Positions 17,691-26,202 of a stretch of 64,000 nt of DNA are shown here, one piece after another. Each line of letters starts with the position of its first letter. Within the stretch, counting starts at the first letter, position 1. A model generated the notes under the pieces. That model was not told the origin of the DNA and did no database searches. It was given only the letters and a program-made list of their open reading frames with translations. Made by a program: the position numbers and the translations under genes. Origin of the DNA: Sediminicola sp040566555 (lineage in GTDB: Bacteria > Bacteroidota > Bacteroidia > Flavobacteriales > Flavobacteriaceae); the NCBI RefSeq assembly GCF_040566555.1, contig NZ_JBEWYP010000003.1, positions 372,001 to 436,000 on the forward strand, in the 5' to 3' direction.

Positions 17691-18113
17691 ATGGGAACTA
17701 TTAAAACACTCAACAAATGGGCAAATAAACACACGTATTATCCCCTTGATCTATTGCGTATTGCCTTAGGTCTATTTCTTTTCATAAAAGGCTTATATTT
17801 TATTGGCAATACTCAAATGATCATGGAACTCATTGGGCCATTAAAAGGATTTGCTGGTAGTATGTTGGCGGTACATTACGTGGCGCCGGCACATCTCATC
17901 GGAGGCCTTCTTATTATTTTTGGTTTATATACCCGCTGGGCCGTACTTACTCAATTGCCAATAATAATTGGTGCAGTCCTCATTAATTTTATAGGGGAAA
18001 TGAATACTACCAATCTAATTTTGGCCATTACAGTATTTATAGTGTGTGTGTTCTTTCTTTTTTATGGGTCGGGTAAACATTCCACAGATTATTACCTCAA
18101 AATGGAATCTTGA
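17691..18113 (+). CDS. DoxX-family membrane protein
   Basis: The 140-residue protein has four predicted membrane helices: LDLLRIALGLFLFIKGLYF; the segment from about 60 to 80; HLIGGLLIIFGLYTRWAVL; and the C-terminal LAITVFIVCVFFLFYGSG. The pattern R-I-A-L-G-L-F-L-F-I-K-G and the glycine-rich third helix fit the DoxX/DoxD family. These small inner-membrane proteins are loosely linked to redox stress and quinone chemistry. The exact function is unknown. It follows the carboxylase gene by 58 bp on the same strand. Confidence 0.8.
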   Translation: MGTIKTLNKWANKHTYYPLDLLRIALGLFLFIKGLYFIGNTQMIMELIGPLKGFAGSMLAVHYVAPAHLIGGLLIIFGLYTRWAVLTQLPIIIGAVLINFIGEMNTTNLILAITVFIVCVFFLFYGSGKHSTDYYLKMES

Positions 18114-18185
18114 CGATACGATTGGAACAACTGTATTTCCTTTCCTATAATAAGCTGGAAGAATTATGACCCTTCCCTGCATATA

Positions 18186-20186
18186 TTATTTCACCTGAAG
18201 TGTGGCAATATTTAATTTTTGTAGTGGCTCTGTGAAATTGACCAAAACTTCTCTTTTGGTTTGATCGGGTGCGCCAAAATTTTCATAAATGCTGCATTTT
18301 AAAGTAAAACTCTCCTTTTTAATGTTGCTACTACTGCCTAAAAAGGTTGCATTGAAAACCCATTTTCCCTTTACGTCCCCATAAAATTCGAATTCCTCAC
18401 TGCTGTATCCATTGGATATCTCATCTTCAATTCTTTCCGGATTGGACAACGTACTGTGGTCCCATTTAAAAAATCTGTTCTGAGGATTTACAAATTGTAA
18501 TTCAAAATCTGCCCTTGGGGTATTCCACTCAAAAACCAAACGCACATTATATTTTAAATTATTGAGGTATTTAGGATCTACATTGGTAGTATTCAATTCG
18601 TTCTTATGAAGAAATAGCATATTACGAATTTCACGATCAAGGGTTTTTGATATCACCTCCTTGTTCACTGTAGCGTTTGTAGTGCCCTTATCCAGTGCCA
18701 ATAATCGATCCAAAGCCGGTTGCCATTTTCCTTGGTCCCTTAATGCCAAGGCAATGTCCAAATAAGATTGTACCATTTTGGGATCTATACTTATAATTCT
18801 CTCATTGATCTGCACAACTTCCTTAAATGCCCCAATAGTAGATAGGGCTAGAGAAGCTGATTTTAATTTGGCAATATCCTCAGGGAATAACTCGACAACA
18901 TTGGATATGACACGAATTGCCAATTCTGGGTTGTCCCATTTAAAATAGTTAAAAGCATCAATATAAAATTGAACACTACTGCCGTTAAAATTACGCAGGG
19001 CTATATAATTTTCGTACGCTTCCTTTGGTGATGTGGATTTTAGCAACGATTTATAAACAGGGGTGAAAGTAGCTTCTTCCAAATCGGTATCCTCTTCGTA
19101 AATGTTATTCTTTAAACGGGCCAAATCCTGTTTCTCTCCATTTGTTATTGGTGCCTTTGAGCTTTTTGTAGTAATCAATATCACCCCATTGGCGCCCAGA
19201 GTACCATATTTAGTGGTAGCTGCCATCCCCTTTAAAACAGTAATATCCGCTATGTTATCAGGATTTAAAAACCCGAAATTCGCCAAAGGGGAAGACCCGT
19301 TGGAATTGGATTGCTGCTGTGGCACCCCATCTATAACGATAAGACCATAGTTATTCAACAACATGGAATTATCGGTACGCATTTTTACCTGACTGATATC
19401 TTGATTTTGCTTAACCTCTACTCCTGAAAATTTATTCTGTACAGATTGTGATACATTGGTTTGTATTGGAGTAATATCCTCTTCCCCTATGGATTGTACC
19501 GCCACACCTACCCTATCTTCGTCTACCTCACCAGAAGCAGTCCTCACTGTTCTACCTTCCTTGTTATTCTTTGTATTTTCTGTCACAACAACCTCTTCCA
19601 AATTTATTCCTGGCGATCTTGGTTCATTTGCTTCAGCTGTTTCAGAGTTGGATGCTTTTGGGGAGTCTGTTGCGTCCTCCCTTACTTCCAATACGCCATA
19701 GTCGAATATCCTGGCCTTATTGGTCACCAACAGTTTGTTAAGTCCAAATTGATCTTTATAAGGGTTACTGTTTATAATAAAGGTCTTAACCCCAAAATTT
19801 GGAACGGTACTGACCATATTCTGGTTACCATCTGTGAAGAGCAATAAATCGGTGTGATTTAAGGAGATAACTTGTTCCAGTGCACTATAATTGGTGGCAC
19901 CATCATAAATAATATTTTCTAATCTTTCTTGTAATGGTTTCCAATTTCCGTCCCTGATCTGGATTTCTTGATTTTCAACTACAGCATTACTGAATATAAC
20001 CAAGTTGACTTTTACCTCTTTGTTGACCTTGAAGTAATTTTCTAGAAATTTAAGATCATTATCAATAACCCTATCAACCATAGAAAGGGATGCGTCCCAT
20101 CCTACCATTACATATTTTTCATTTTGTGCATGAACGGAAACACAAACAAATACGATGATGCAACTCAGTAATCTTTTGAATACCAT
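18186..20186 (-). CDS. VWA / SusC-type plug / TPR / DUF2135-like hybrid secreted protein
   Basis: A signal peptide (1-20) is followed by a von Willebrand A-like domain (about 24-165) with DASLS at 31-35 (metal-site DxSxS), a threonine in GATNYSALE and LLLFTDG at 114-120. An acidic linker runs to 195. A TonB-receptor plug domain follows (about 196-342). It opens LEEVVVTENT and ends VLKGMAATTKYGTLGANGVI, exactly as in SusC-type receptors, but no beta-barrel comes after it. A helical TPR-like region (about 385-535) and a beta domain resembling DUF2135/YfaP (about 545-666) complete the 666 residues. It starts 10 bp after the M24 peptidase gene and is likely in the menC-menE operon tail. The function is unknown; the parts suggest periplasmic protein binding. 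Confidence 0.82.
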   Translation of the reverse strand: MVFKRLLSCIIVFVCVSVHAQNEKYVMVGWDASLSMVDRVIDNDLKFLENYFKVNKEVKVNLVIFSNAVVENQEIQIRDGNWKPLQERLENIIYDGATNYSALEQVISLNHTDLLLFTDGNQNMVSTVPNFGVKTFIINSNPYKDQFGLNKLLVTNKARIFDYGVLEVREDATDSPKASNSETAEANEPRSPGINLEEVVVTENTKNNKEGRTVRTASGEVDEDRVGVAVQSIGEEDITPIQTNVSQSVQNKFSGVEVKQNQDISQVKMRTDNSMLLNNYGLIVIDGVPQQQSNSNGSSPLANFGFLNPDNIADITVLKGMAATTKYGTLGANGVILITTKSSKAPITNGEKQDLARLKNNIYEEDTDLEEATFTPVYKSLLKSTSPKEAYENYIALRNFNGSSVQFYIDAFNYFKWDNPELAIRVISNVVELFPEDIAKLKSASLALSTIGAFKEVVQINERIISIDPKMVQSYLDIALALRDQGKWQPALDRLLALDKGTTNATVNKEVISKTLDREIRNMLFLHKNELNTTNVDPKYLNNLKYNVRLVFEWNTPRADFELQFVNPQNRFFKWDHSTLSNPERIEDEISNGYSSEEFEFYGDVKGKWVFNATFLGSSSNIKKESFTLKCSIYENFGAPDQTKREVLVNFTEPLQKLNIATLQVK

Positions 20187-20196
20187 GACAGCTTTT

Positions 20197-21543
20197 TTAA
20201 TTTCCTTGATGCTCCTTGATTCTCGGAATCAACAACAGTTCTGTTTGTCGTCCGTTGACATACCTAAAGCCATCATTTCCAAAAAAACCTGCCTCTTCCA
20301 ACATGATACGGATATCTCTTTTCCATTCTGGAATAGTAATGGTGGTGTTCAATTCTATGGCGTAAACCGTATTTGGATTTAAAGGATAATTCTCACCATC
20401 ATCTTTCATCACCCCTCCTTGAGAATCCCACATCCCAATAGTAGTACCTGCAGAATGACCGTATAAGCCTAAGGGATGCGTGTAAATTGATGGCCTTAAT
20501 CCAGCCGCTTTTGCTTCGGAGAGGGACTTTGCCAAGATTTCATTCCCAGTTCTACCAGCAATCATGTTATTTGTCAAGAAGTCCTGTACCCTATTCCCAT
20601 CTTTTAGTCCATTGACCAAAAAAGCTGGAGCTGCCTTTTCTTCCGGCTTTAAAACATAGGCCAGTTCCTGACAGTCGGTATTCAAACGCAAATATTTAAT
20701 TCCAAAATCGCAATGCAGCAAATCTCCCGGTAGTATCACCATATCATCTGGCCTTCCTGAGAAGGAATATAGGTGGGAGACCAATTCCTCGCTGGTTCTT
20801 TGAATATCCACTGTAGGATGGAACCAAGTCTCCAACCCTAAATCGGTTACTTTTTGTCTCATCCACCATTCAACTTCGGTGGTGGTGGTCACTCCTGGGG
20901 TAATTACCTTTTCAGAAAATGCCTCTGCGATAATATCATGGGTAATGTCTACCAATTGATTGTAGATCACCATTTCCCGCTCAGTCCTCGTTTCTATCCA
21001 CCCTACTGCCAATTTTTCTGCAGAGGACACTCTCGGCTTGTATTTCTGTGGAAGATTTGCCATGAACTCGTCATAATCTGTCTTGTCCAAGCCATCTGCT
21101 ATATTATGGTCCTTGGAATAATTAAGACCTATTTTGGCTGGATTCCTTTCATCAATCAATTGCATCAGTCTTTTCCATTGATCAGGCTCCTTTTCCTTAT
21201 CCCAGGCAGATGAAATACTCTCCCCAACATTGTAACGTGCAACAGCAAGTTTTTCAATGCTGTTCTTGGTTTTGTTTCTATAAAACATCAGAATGGTTCT
21301 CCTTCTTGCATTTAACCATGTTGCCGGTAACATAGTTTTAATAACGGGGTCTTCATTATATTCCCTAGAGATAACGATCCACATATCTATTCCAGTCTTG
21401 TCCATTAAGGCAGGCAACAATACATTGAAGCGCTCCTCCAAAATTTCATCTACCACCTTGGCCCGTTCTACTTCTGGTAATATTTGTTGAGCCCTCAAAC
21501 AAACGTTAATCAGTAAAAAAAGAAATAAAAAATTAGTTCTCAT
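20197..21543 (-). CDS. Secreted M24-family metallopeptidase (Xaa-Pro aminopeptidase-like)
   Basis: The protein has 448 residues. Its signal peptide (1-18, MRTNFLFLFLLINVCLRA) sends it to the periplasm or outside. An N-terminal creatinase-like domain carries the signature GIDMWIVISREYNEDPV. A C-terminal pita-bread fold holds the usual five metal ligands: two Asp in HCDFGIKYLRLNTDCQ, His in LYGHSAGTTIG, Glu in YAIELNTTI and Glu in LEEAGFFG. It probably removes N-terminal residues before proline from peptides taken into the periplasm. It lies 45 bp after menE and 10 bp before the VWA/plug gene on the same strand. Confidence 0.88.
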   Translation of the reverse strand: MRTNFLFLFLLINVCLRAQQILPEVERAKVVDEILEERFNVLLPALMDKTGIDMWIVISREYNEDPVIKTMLPATWLNARRRTILMFYRNKTKNSIEKLAVARYNVGESISSAWDKEKEPDQWKRLMQLIDERNPAKIGLNYSKDHNIADGLDKTDYDEFMANLPQKYKPRVSSAEKLAVGWIETRTEREMVIYNQLVDITHDIIAEAFSEKVITPGVTTTTEVEWWMRQKVTDLGLETWFHPTVDIQRTSEELVSHLYSFSGRPDDMVILPGDLLHCDFGIKYLRLNTDCQELAYVLKPEEKAAPAFLVNGLKDGNRVQDFLTNNMIAGRTGNEILAKSLSEAKAAGLRPSIYTHPLGLYGHSAGTTIGMWDSQGGVMKDDGENYPLNPNTVYAIELNTTITIPEWKRDIRIMLEEAGFFGNDGFRYVNGRQTELLLIPRIKEHQGN

Positions 21544-21588
21544 GCAATTGGTTGGTTTTTATATTAGAATGAATATACTATCGTGAAA

Positions 21589-22677
21589 TTACGTTGTGAT
21601 AAGTTTTAAAGTTTTTTTCCTGTCGAGTTTGCCGTTCCCTGTTTCAGCGAACTTGGGTATGTTCACCAGTTCCTTGGGAATCTCAAAATTTTCCAGGGTA
21701 CCACTGCTCTTCAAATCCTCTAAAATGGATTTATCAATTCCGTTCCCTTCCACAAAAAGAACTAATTTCTCTCCCAGCGCATCATCAGGCATACCCTTGA
21801 CAAAAAACCTAGAAGATATATAAGAAGCCAATTTACTTTCGATTTCCTCCGGAATTAATTTAACACCTCCAGAATTAATAATGTTGTCATATCTACCCAG
21901 CCACTTGAATTCCTTTTCATTACTAATCTGAACCAAATCGTTGGTAACAATAGTTTCTTCTGACAGCATTGGCGCATCTATTACCAAACATCCCCTATCA
22001 TCGGACTGTATGGAAATATTAGGAAGCAATACAAAATCATGCTCCTTATTATTCCTGTTTTGACTGAGTTTCCTTATTGCAATGTGGCTTACTGTTTCTG
22101 TCATCCCATACGTCTCATAAATTTCGTTGTTGAGGAGCTGAATTTTATCTTTCAACTGTTCCGAAATAGGGGCCCCACCAACTATCAACGTATTGATCTG
22201 TTCTATTTTATCTAATGAATTTTCTAATTGCAAGGGAACCATTGCTCCAAATTTATAGGATTTAGTTACGCTTACAAGGGGCGTGGATGTTGGTTCCACA
22301 TAGTCCAATCGAAGGCCGAGTACAATAGCCCTAACAAGCATCATTTTACCTGCTATATAGGATGCTGGCAGACAATGAAGAACAGTGTCTCCCTCTTCCA
22401 AATTAAAAAATTCGGCTGTGGCCAAAGCTGAATTGATCATGTGATCTTTTTGGAGGATAACTGTTTTAGGTTTTCCTGTAGATCCCGATGTTTTAACACT
22501 AATGGTTGGCTTATCATTCAACCAGTCCAACAGAAAATCTCCAAATGGTATCTCAAATGCCTCTCCCTCTTTGATCAGACAATATCCAATTTCTCTCAAT
22601 TCCGCTGCATTACAGGAGATGCCATTGATTTTAAACCTCGGATGAACTTCAGTATATTTGGTTGTCATTGTTTCCAT
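21589..22677 (-). CDS. menE: o-Succinylbenzoate-CoA ligase
   Basis: The 362-residue AMP-forming ligase activates o-succinylbenzoate with ATP and CoA in menaquinone synthesis. Motifs are the phosphate-binding SVKTSGSTGKPKTVILQ (about 60-76), YGMTETVSHIAIRK, the hinge region GRYDNIINSGGVKLIPEEIE, and a C-terminal catalytic lysine in GNGKLDRKKTLK. It is shorter than the usual 450-500 residues because the N-terminal subdomain is reduced, which is common for Bacteroidota MenE. Location three genes from menC and in the same operon supports the specific call over a general acyl-CoA ligase. The start could be the first ATG or the ATG three codons later. Confidence 0.88.
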   Translation of the reverse strand: METMTTKYTEVHPRFKINGISCNAAELREIGYCLIKEGEAFEIPFGDFLLDWLNDKPTISVKTSGSTGKPKTVILQKDHMINSALATAEFFNLEEGDTVLHCLPASYIAGKMMLVRAIVLGLRLDYVEPTSTPLVSVTKSYKFGAMVPLQLENSLDKIEQINTLIVGGAPISEQLKDKIQLLNNEIYETYGMTETVSHIAIRKLSQNRNNKEHDFVLLPNISIQSDDRGCLVIDAPMLSEETIVTNDLVQISNEKEFKWLGRYDNIINSGGVKLIPEEIESKLASYISSRFFVKGMPDDALGEKLVLFVEGNGIDKSILEDLKSSGTLENFEIPKELVNIPKFAETGNGKLDRKKTLKLITT

Positions 22678-22679
22678 TT

Positions 22680-23612
22680 TTAATTGATTGATTTTTCTAT
22701 TTGTATGTTGCCCACTAATCTTTCTTTCCAGTTATTCCAGCCATATTTTTTTGAAAAAATATAGAGGAGGGTTGGATATATTACCAATACAGGAATAAAA
22801 ACATCCCAGCCCAATTCGGGTTGAGATATATCCCTATAAAGCGAATCGGTCTGAAAAGCTGTCCAATCGGCGGTTACCAATAGGGCTGTTGTCATATTAT
22901 TGGCGGCATGGAATCCCAATGCCAATTCCAATCCTTCGTCCATAAGGGTCAATATCCCTAAAAATAATCCTGTACCAATATAATAAACCATAATTCCATA
23001 TCCCAATTTCTCTACTTCGGGATTCCCCAAATGTAGAAGTCCAAAGATAAGGGAGGTGACTAACAAGGGCAGCCATCTATTCTTGACCATAATACCAATT
23101 CCCTGCATCAAATACCCTCGCATCAAATACTCCTCACAACTGGTTTGTACGGGTATTAATAATGCTCCTATGAGCAAAAGATATAAAAAAGGTTCCAGTT
23201 TAAAATTAAAAACATAGTCTTCGGGAGAAAATATTATGTCCGTACCCACCATGGCAATTGAAATTATGGCCCAAAGGAAAAAAGCAAAACTTATCCTATT
23301 CCAGTCCACTTTCTTCCTTGACGTGGTAAGATGTATTATTTTTTGTCTGTGGACCAGTTTCGCAGTCAGAAAGGTAGCCAAAAGGCCAAATGCAAAGGAC
23401 AACAACATCAAAAATAAAAATAGATTGGTCCCCAATAAGGCCGACATACCAGGGATATCACTTGGCATACTGCCCGTCCCGATCGACTTCACAATTAGGG
23501 TTCCAACCAATGGTAACATCCCTACGACTTGCCAGCCTAAAAATATGATCATAATACCTACTACATATCGCCAACCTTCATGAAAGCCTTTGTAGGCCTG
23601 TTCTATATACAT
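22680..23612 (-). CDS. CPBP-family intramembrane glutamic protease
   Basis: This 310-residue membrane protein has about eight helices. Abi/CAAX protease motifs are SCEEYLMRGYLMQ (motif 1, EExxxR), LIFGLLHLGNPE (motif 2 His) and LGFHAANNMTT (motif 3 HxxxN). These residues form the intramembrane active site in Rce1-type proteases. The gene overlaps the end of menC by 10 bp and precedes menE by 2 bp, so it is translated as part of the men operon. No role in menaquinone synthesis is known; a regulatory or membrane-maturation role would be inference. Confidence 0.88.
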   Translation of the reverse strand: MYIEQAYKGFHEGWRYVVGIMIIFLGWQVVGMLPLVGTLIVKSIGTGSMPSDIPGMSALLGTNLFLFLMLLSFAFGLLATFLTAKLVHRQKIIHLTTSRKKVDWNRISFAFFLWAIISIAMVGTDIIFSPEDYVFNFKLEPFLYLLLIGALLIPVQTSCEEYLMRGYLMQGIGIMVKNRWLPLLVTSLIFGLLHLGNPEVEKLGYGIMVYYIGTGLFLGILTLMDEGLELALGFHAANNMTTALLVTADWTAFQTDSLYRDISQPELGWDVFIPVLVIYPTLLYIFSKKYGWNNWKERLVGNIQIEKSIN

Positions 23613-24658
23613 ATCTGTTCAATTTTGTTAGTATCCCATGCAACGCTTTTTTGGTAAAAGATCTTTCCGTTTTTGACCGTCAATGGGGAGTCTATATTAT
23701 TGGTGTACAAACTTCCTGTTCCCAATCCCTGAGGCAGATCGTTTTTCAAGGTTGCTGTCCATTGGGCTATGGCATTTAAGCCAATATTGCTCTCCAAAGC
23801 ACTGGTTACCCACCATCCAACATTGTGATTTTCTGCAGCCTGGATCCACTCCTCACTACCCTTAAAACCGCCAACCAGGCTAGGTTTTAAAATAATGTAT
23901 TGTGGGCGTATAGTTTTTAATAAATATTCTTTTTCCACAACATCTGTAACCCCTATCAACTCTTCGTCCAGTGCGATAGGTAAAGGCGTGTTGGCGCATA
24001 AGGATTTCATTTCCATGATATGCCCTTGCTTTATGGGTTGCTCTATGGAATGCAGATCATATTGTGAGAGAATTTTTAGTTTCTCCATGGCCTCTTCTAT
24101 CTTAAAGGCTCCGTTTGCATCCACACGCAGTTCTATTTCTTCCTTATTATACCTTTTACGGATAGAAGACAACAGAGCTATTTCTGTTTTAAAGTCTATG
24201 GCCCCAATTTTCATTTTGATACAGGTAAATCCGTCTGCCAATTTTTGTTGGATCTGTTCATGCATATAAGCTTCATCACCCATCCAAACCAGGCCGTTGA
24301 TATCAATGGGCATAGCTTCTCTGGTAAAAGGTGAAGGGAACAGCTCAAAAGGCTCCTTGGACTCAAGGGAGATAAAAGCTTGCTCCACCCCAAATTGAAT
24401 ACTGGGAAAATCTAATAATTCATTCCAAAGTTTATTTCTGCCAAGCTGAATGTTATCACAGGTCCATTTTAGCTTTTGTTCGTATGCGGGGACATCATCG
24501 ATACTTAATCCTCTCAGGATCCCGCACTCTCCAATACCAAATCCTTCCTCCCCTTGCAATACAAAAAACCATGTTTCTTTTTGATGCAGGATTCCACGTG
24601 ATGTTCCACTGGGCCTTTTAAAATCCAGAATGTATTTTTTGTAGCTTGCTTTGATCAT
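23603..24658 (-). CDS. menC: o-Succinylbenzoate synthase
   Basis: The protein has 351 residues and belongs to the enolase superfamily (muconate-lactonising group). It dehydrates SHCHC to o-succinylbenzoate in menaquinone synthesis. Key residues are the catalytic lysine in CIKMKIG, metal ligands in LRVDANGAF, SIEQPI and ALDEELIG, and the second lysine in YIILKPSLVGG. It heads the menC-CPBP-menE operon. The start ATG lies only 8 nt after the end of a complete promoter, so the mRNA is predicted to be almost leaderless. Divergent from an SDR gene with overlapping control regions. Confidence 0.93.
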   Translation of the reverse strand: MIKASYKKYILDFKRPSGTSRGILHQKETWFFVLQGEEGFGIGECGILRGLSIDDVPAYEQKLKWTCDNIQLGRNKLWNELLDFPSIQFGVEQAFISLESKEPFELFPSPFTREAMPIDINGLVWMGDEAYMHEQIQQKLADGFTCIKMKIGAIDFKTEIALLSSIRKRYNKEEIELRVDANGAFKIEEAMEKLKILSQYDLHSIEQPIKQGHIMEMKSLCANTPLPIALDEELIGVTDVVEKEYLLKTIRPQYIILKPSLVGGFKGSEEWIQAAENHNVGWWVTSALESNIGLNAIAQWTATLKNDLPQGLGTGSLYTNNIDSPLTVKNGKIFYQKSVAWDTNKIEQICI

Positions 24659-24665
24659 ATGGACC

Positions 24666-24698
24666 CAAATTTAACTATATTTTGAATCATTAAAACAA
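24666..24698 (-). promoter_or_regulatory. Promoter of the menC operon
   Basis: On the minus strand TTG (24698-24696) and TAAATTTG (24673-24666) are 22 bp apart. The menC ATG begins 8 nt after the box, so the 5' leader is about 0-3 nt. A weaker plus-strand promoter for the SDR gene (TTG 24651-24653, TATATTTTG ending 24684) overlaps it. Confidence 0.7.
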
Positions 24699-24702
24699 AG
24701 AA

Positions 24703-25497
24703 ATGAAAAGGATTGGGGATAAAACCATTTGGATTACCGGAGCTTCCTCAGGGATAGGAGAAGCGCTGACATATGAGCTTTCAAAGTTGGGATGTACATT
24801 GGTGATTTCGGCTAGGAACAAGGAACAACTATTTACCATAAGAAATAAATGCTCTAATCCAGAGCGGATCCATGTTATACCGCTTGATTTGGAAGATTAT
24901 TTCAAAATGGATGAATTGGTGCACCAAGCGATTTCCACAGCTGGTCAAATAGATATACTGGTCAACAATGCAGGAATAAGCCAACGCTCCTTGATCATAG
25001 AGACTGAACTGGAAGTTTATAAAAAACTTATGGATATCAACTATTTGGGTACCGTATCCCTAACCAAAGCCCTCTTACCGCATTTTGTAAAACAAGGAAA
25101 CGGGCATTTTGTGACAGTGACAAGTTTAATGGGGAAATTTGGTTCTCCCTATCGCTCTGGTTATTGCGGGGCCAAACATGCACTTCACGGATTTTTTGAT
25201 GTTTTGAGAATGGAACATGAAAAAGATGGGGTACACGTAACTCTTATATGCCCGGGATTTGTGAATACAAAGGTCGCCATAAATGCCTTGACGGGTAATG
25301 GCGAAAGCCAATTGAGCAATGATACAGCCACTGAAAAGGGCATGGATCCCACAATTTTCGCAAAAAAAATGATCAAGGCGATAAGGCAACAAAAATTTGA
25401 GGCCTACATAGGAAAAAAAGAGGTCATGGGTGTTTACCTAAAGCGTATTGTTCCCAAAATATTGCACTCAGTAGTATTAAAAAGTAAAGTAAGATAG
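24703..25497 (+). CDS. Short-chain dehydrogenase/reductase (SDR)
   Basis: The 264-residue NAD(P)-dependent oxidoreductase has a Rossmann motif TGASSGIGEAL (about 13-23), an N-N-A-G motif in DILVNNAGISQRS and the active-site Y-C-G-A-K in SGYCGAKHALHGF, with a preceding catalytic Ser in VTVTSLMGKFGSP. The long C-terminal helix VYLKRIVPKILHSVV resembles lipid- or sterol-acting SDRs of the DHRS7-like group. The exact substrate is unknown. Its stop codon abuts the stop of the convergent hydrolase gene. Confidence 0.9.
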   Translation: MKRIGDKTIWITGASSGIGEALTYELSKLGCTLVISARNKEQLFTIRNKCSNPERIHVIPLDLEDYFKMDELVHQAISTAGQIDILVNNAGISQRSLIIETELEVYKKLMDINYLGTVSLTKALLPHFVKQGNGHFVTVTSLMGKFGSPYRSGYCGAKHALHGFFDVLRMEHEKDGVHVTLICPGFVNTKVAINALTGNGESQLSNDTATEKGMDPTIFAKKMIKAIRQQKFEAYIGKKEVMGVYLKRIVPKILHSVVLKSKVR

Positions 25498-26178
25498 CTA
25501 AAGCTCGAGGTCTTCCCCAATTGCCAATAGGTGTAGTTTTTTACCAGCATTTGTAAACTTTTTCAATGCCAAATCATGGTCAATTTCAATATATCCAAAA
25601 GTGTCGTAGTGATAACCCAATATGGTATTGCAAGCAACAAAGTCGGACGCTAAAATAGCATCATCCACTCCCATGGTAAAATTATCCCCTATGGGCAGAA
25701 CGGCCAAATCCAATTTTGTGCTTAGGGGTATCAACTTCATATCCATGGTAAGTGCTGTATCCCCGGCAATGTAAATATTTTTATTGTCAGAAGAGATAAT
25801 AAACCCTCCAGGTTGTCCCCCATAAGATCCATCAGGAAAAGAGGAGGTGTGGATAGCATTGACATACTTTAAGGTACCGAAATCAAAATTCCAATTTCCC
25901 CCATGATTCATAGGGTGCGCTTTAAAGTCTTTTTCTTGATAGTGCATGGCAATCTCATAATTGCTCACGATTGTAGCCCCAGAAGCCTTTGCAATAGCTT
26001 CCACATCTAAAATATGGTCTTGATGGGCATGGGTTACTAATATATAATCCGGTTTTAGGTTTTCAATTTTAATTAAATCCTTCGCCTTTTCATTCCCTGT
26101 AATAAAGGGATCTACCAGTATTATTTTTTCACCTGTTTCTATAAGTAGTGTAGCGTGCCCTAAAAAAGTAATTTTCAT
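25498..26178 (-). CDS. UPF0173-type metal-dependent hydrolase (MBL fold)
   Basis: The 226-residue protein is the usual length for this group. The first metal motif is VTHAHQDH with His50, His52, Asp54 and His55. Later ligands are in the AHPMNHGG region, YIAGDTALTMDM (Asp) and LGYHYDTFGY (His). There is no signal peptide, so it is cytoplasmic. The family's substrate is not established. In Flavobacteriia this gene is often found among the men genes, as here, which might hint at a linked role, but this is inference. It has its own promoter box inside the end of the kinase gene. Confidence 0.9.
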   Translation of the reverse strand: MKITFLGHATLLIETGEKIILVDPFITGNEKAKDLIKIENLKPDYILVTHAHQDHILDVEAIAKASGATIVSNYEIAMHYQEKDFKAHPMNHGGNWNFDFGTLKYVNAIHTSSFPDGSYGGQPGGFIISSDNKNIYIAGDTALTMDMKLIPLSTKLDLAVLPIGDNFTMGVDDAILASDFVACNTILGYHYDTFGYIEIDHDLALKKFTNAGKKLHLLAIGEDLEL

Positions 26179-26194
26179 GAAATCAGATTTTGGT

Positions 26195-26202
26195 CAAATT
26201 TA
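26195..26202 (-). promoter_or_regulatory. TAnnTTTG box before the UPF0173 gene
   Basis: TAAATTTG on the minus strand, 16 bp before the ATG at 26178. It overlaps the stop codon of the histidine kinase gene. No TTG at standard -33 spacing. Confidence 0.45.
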
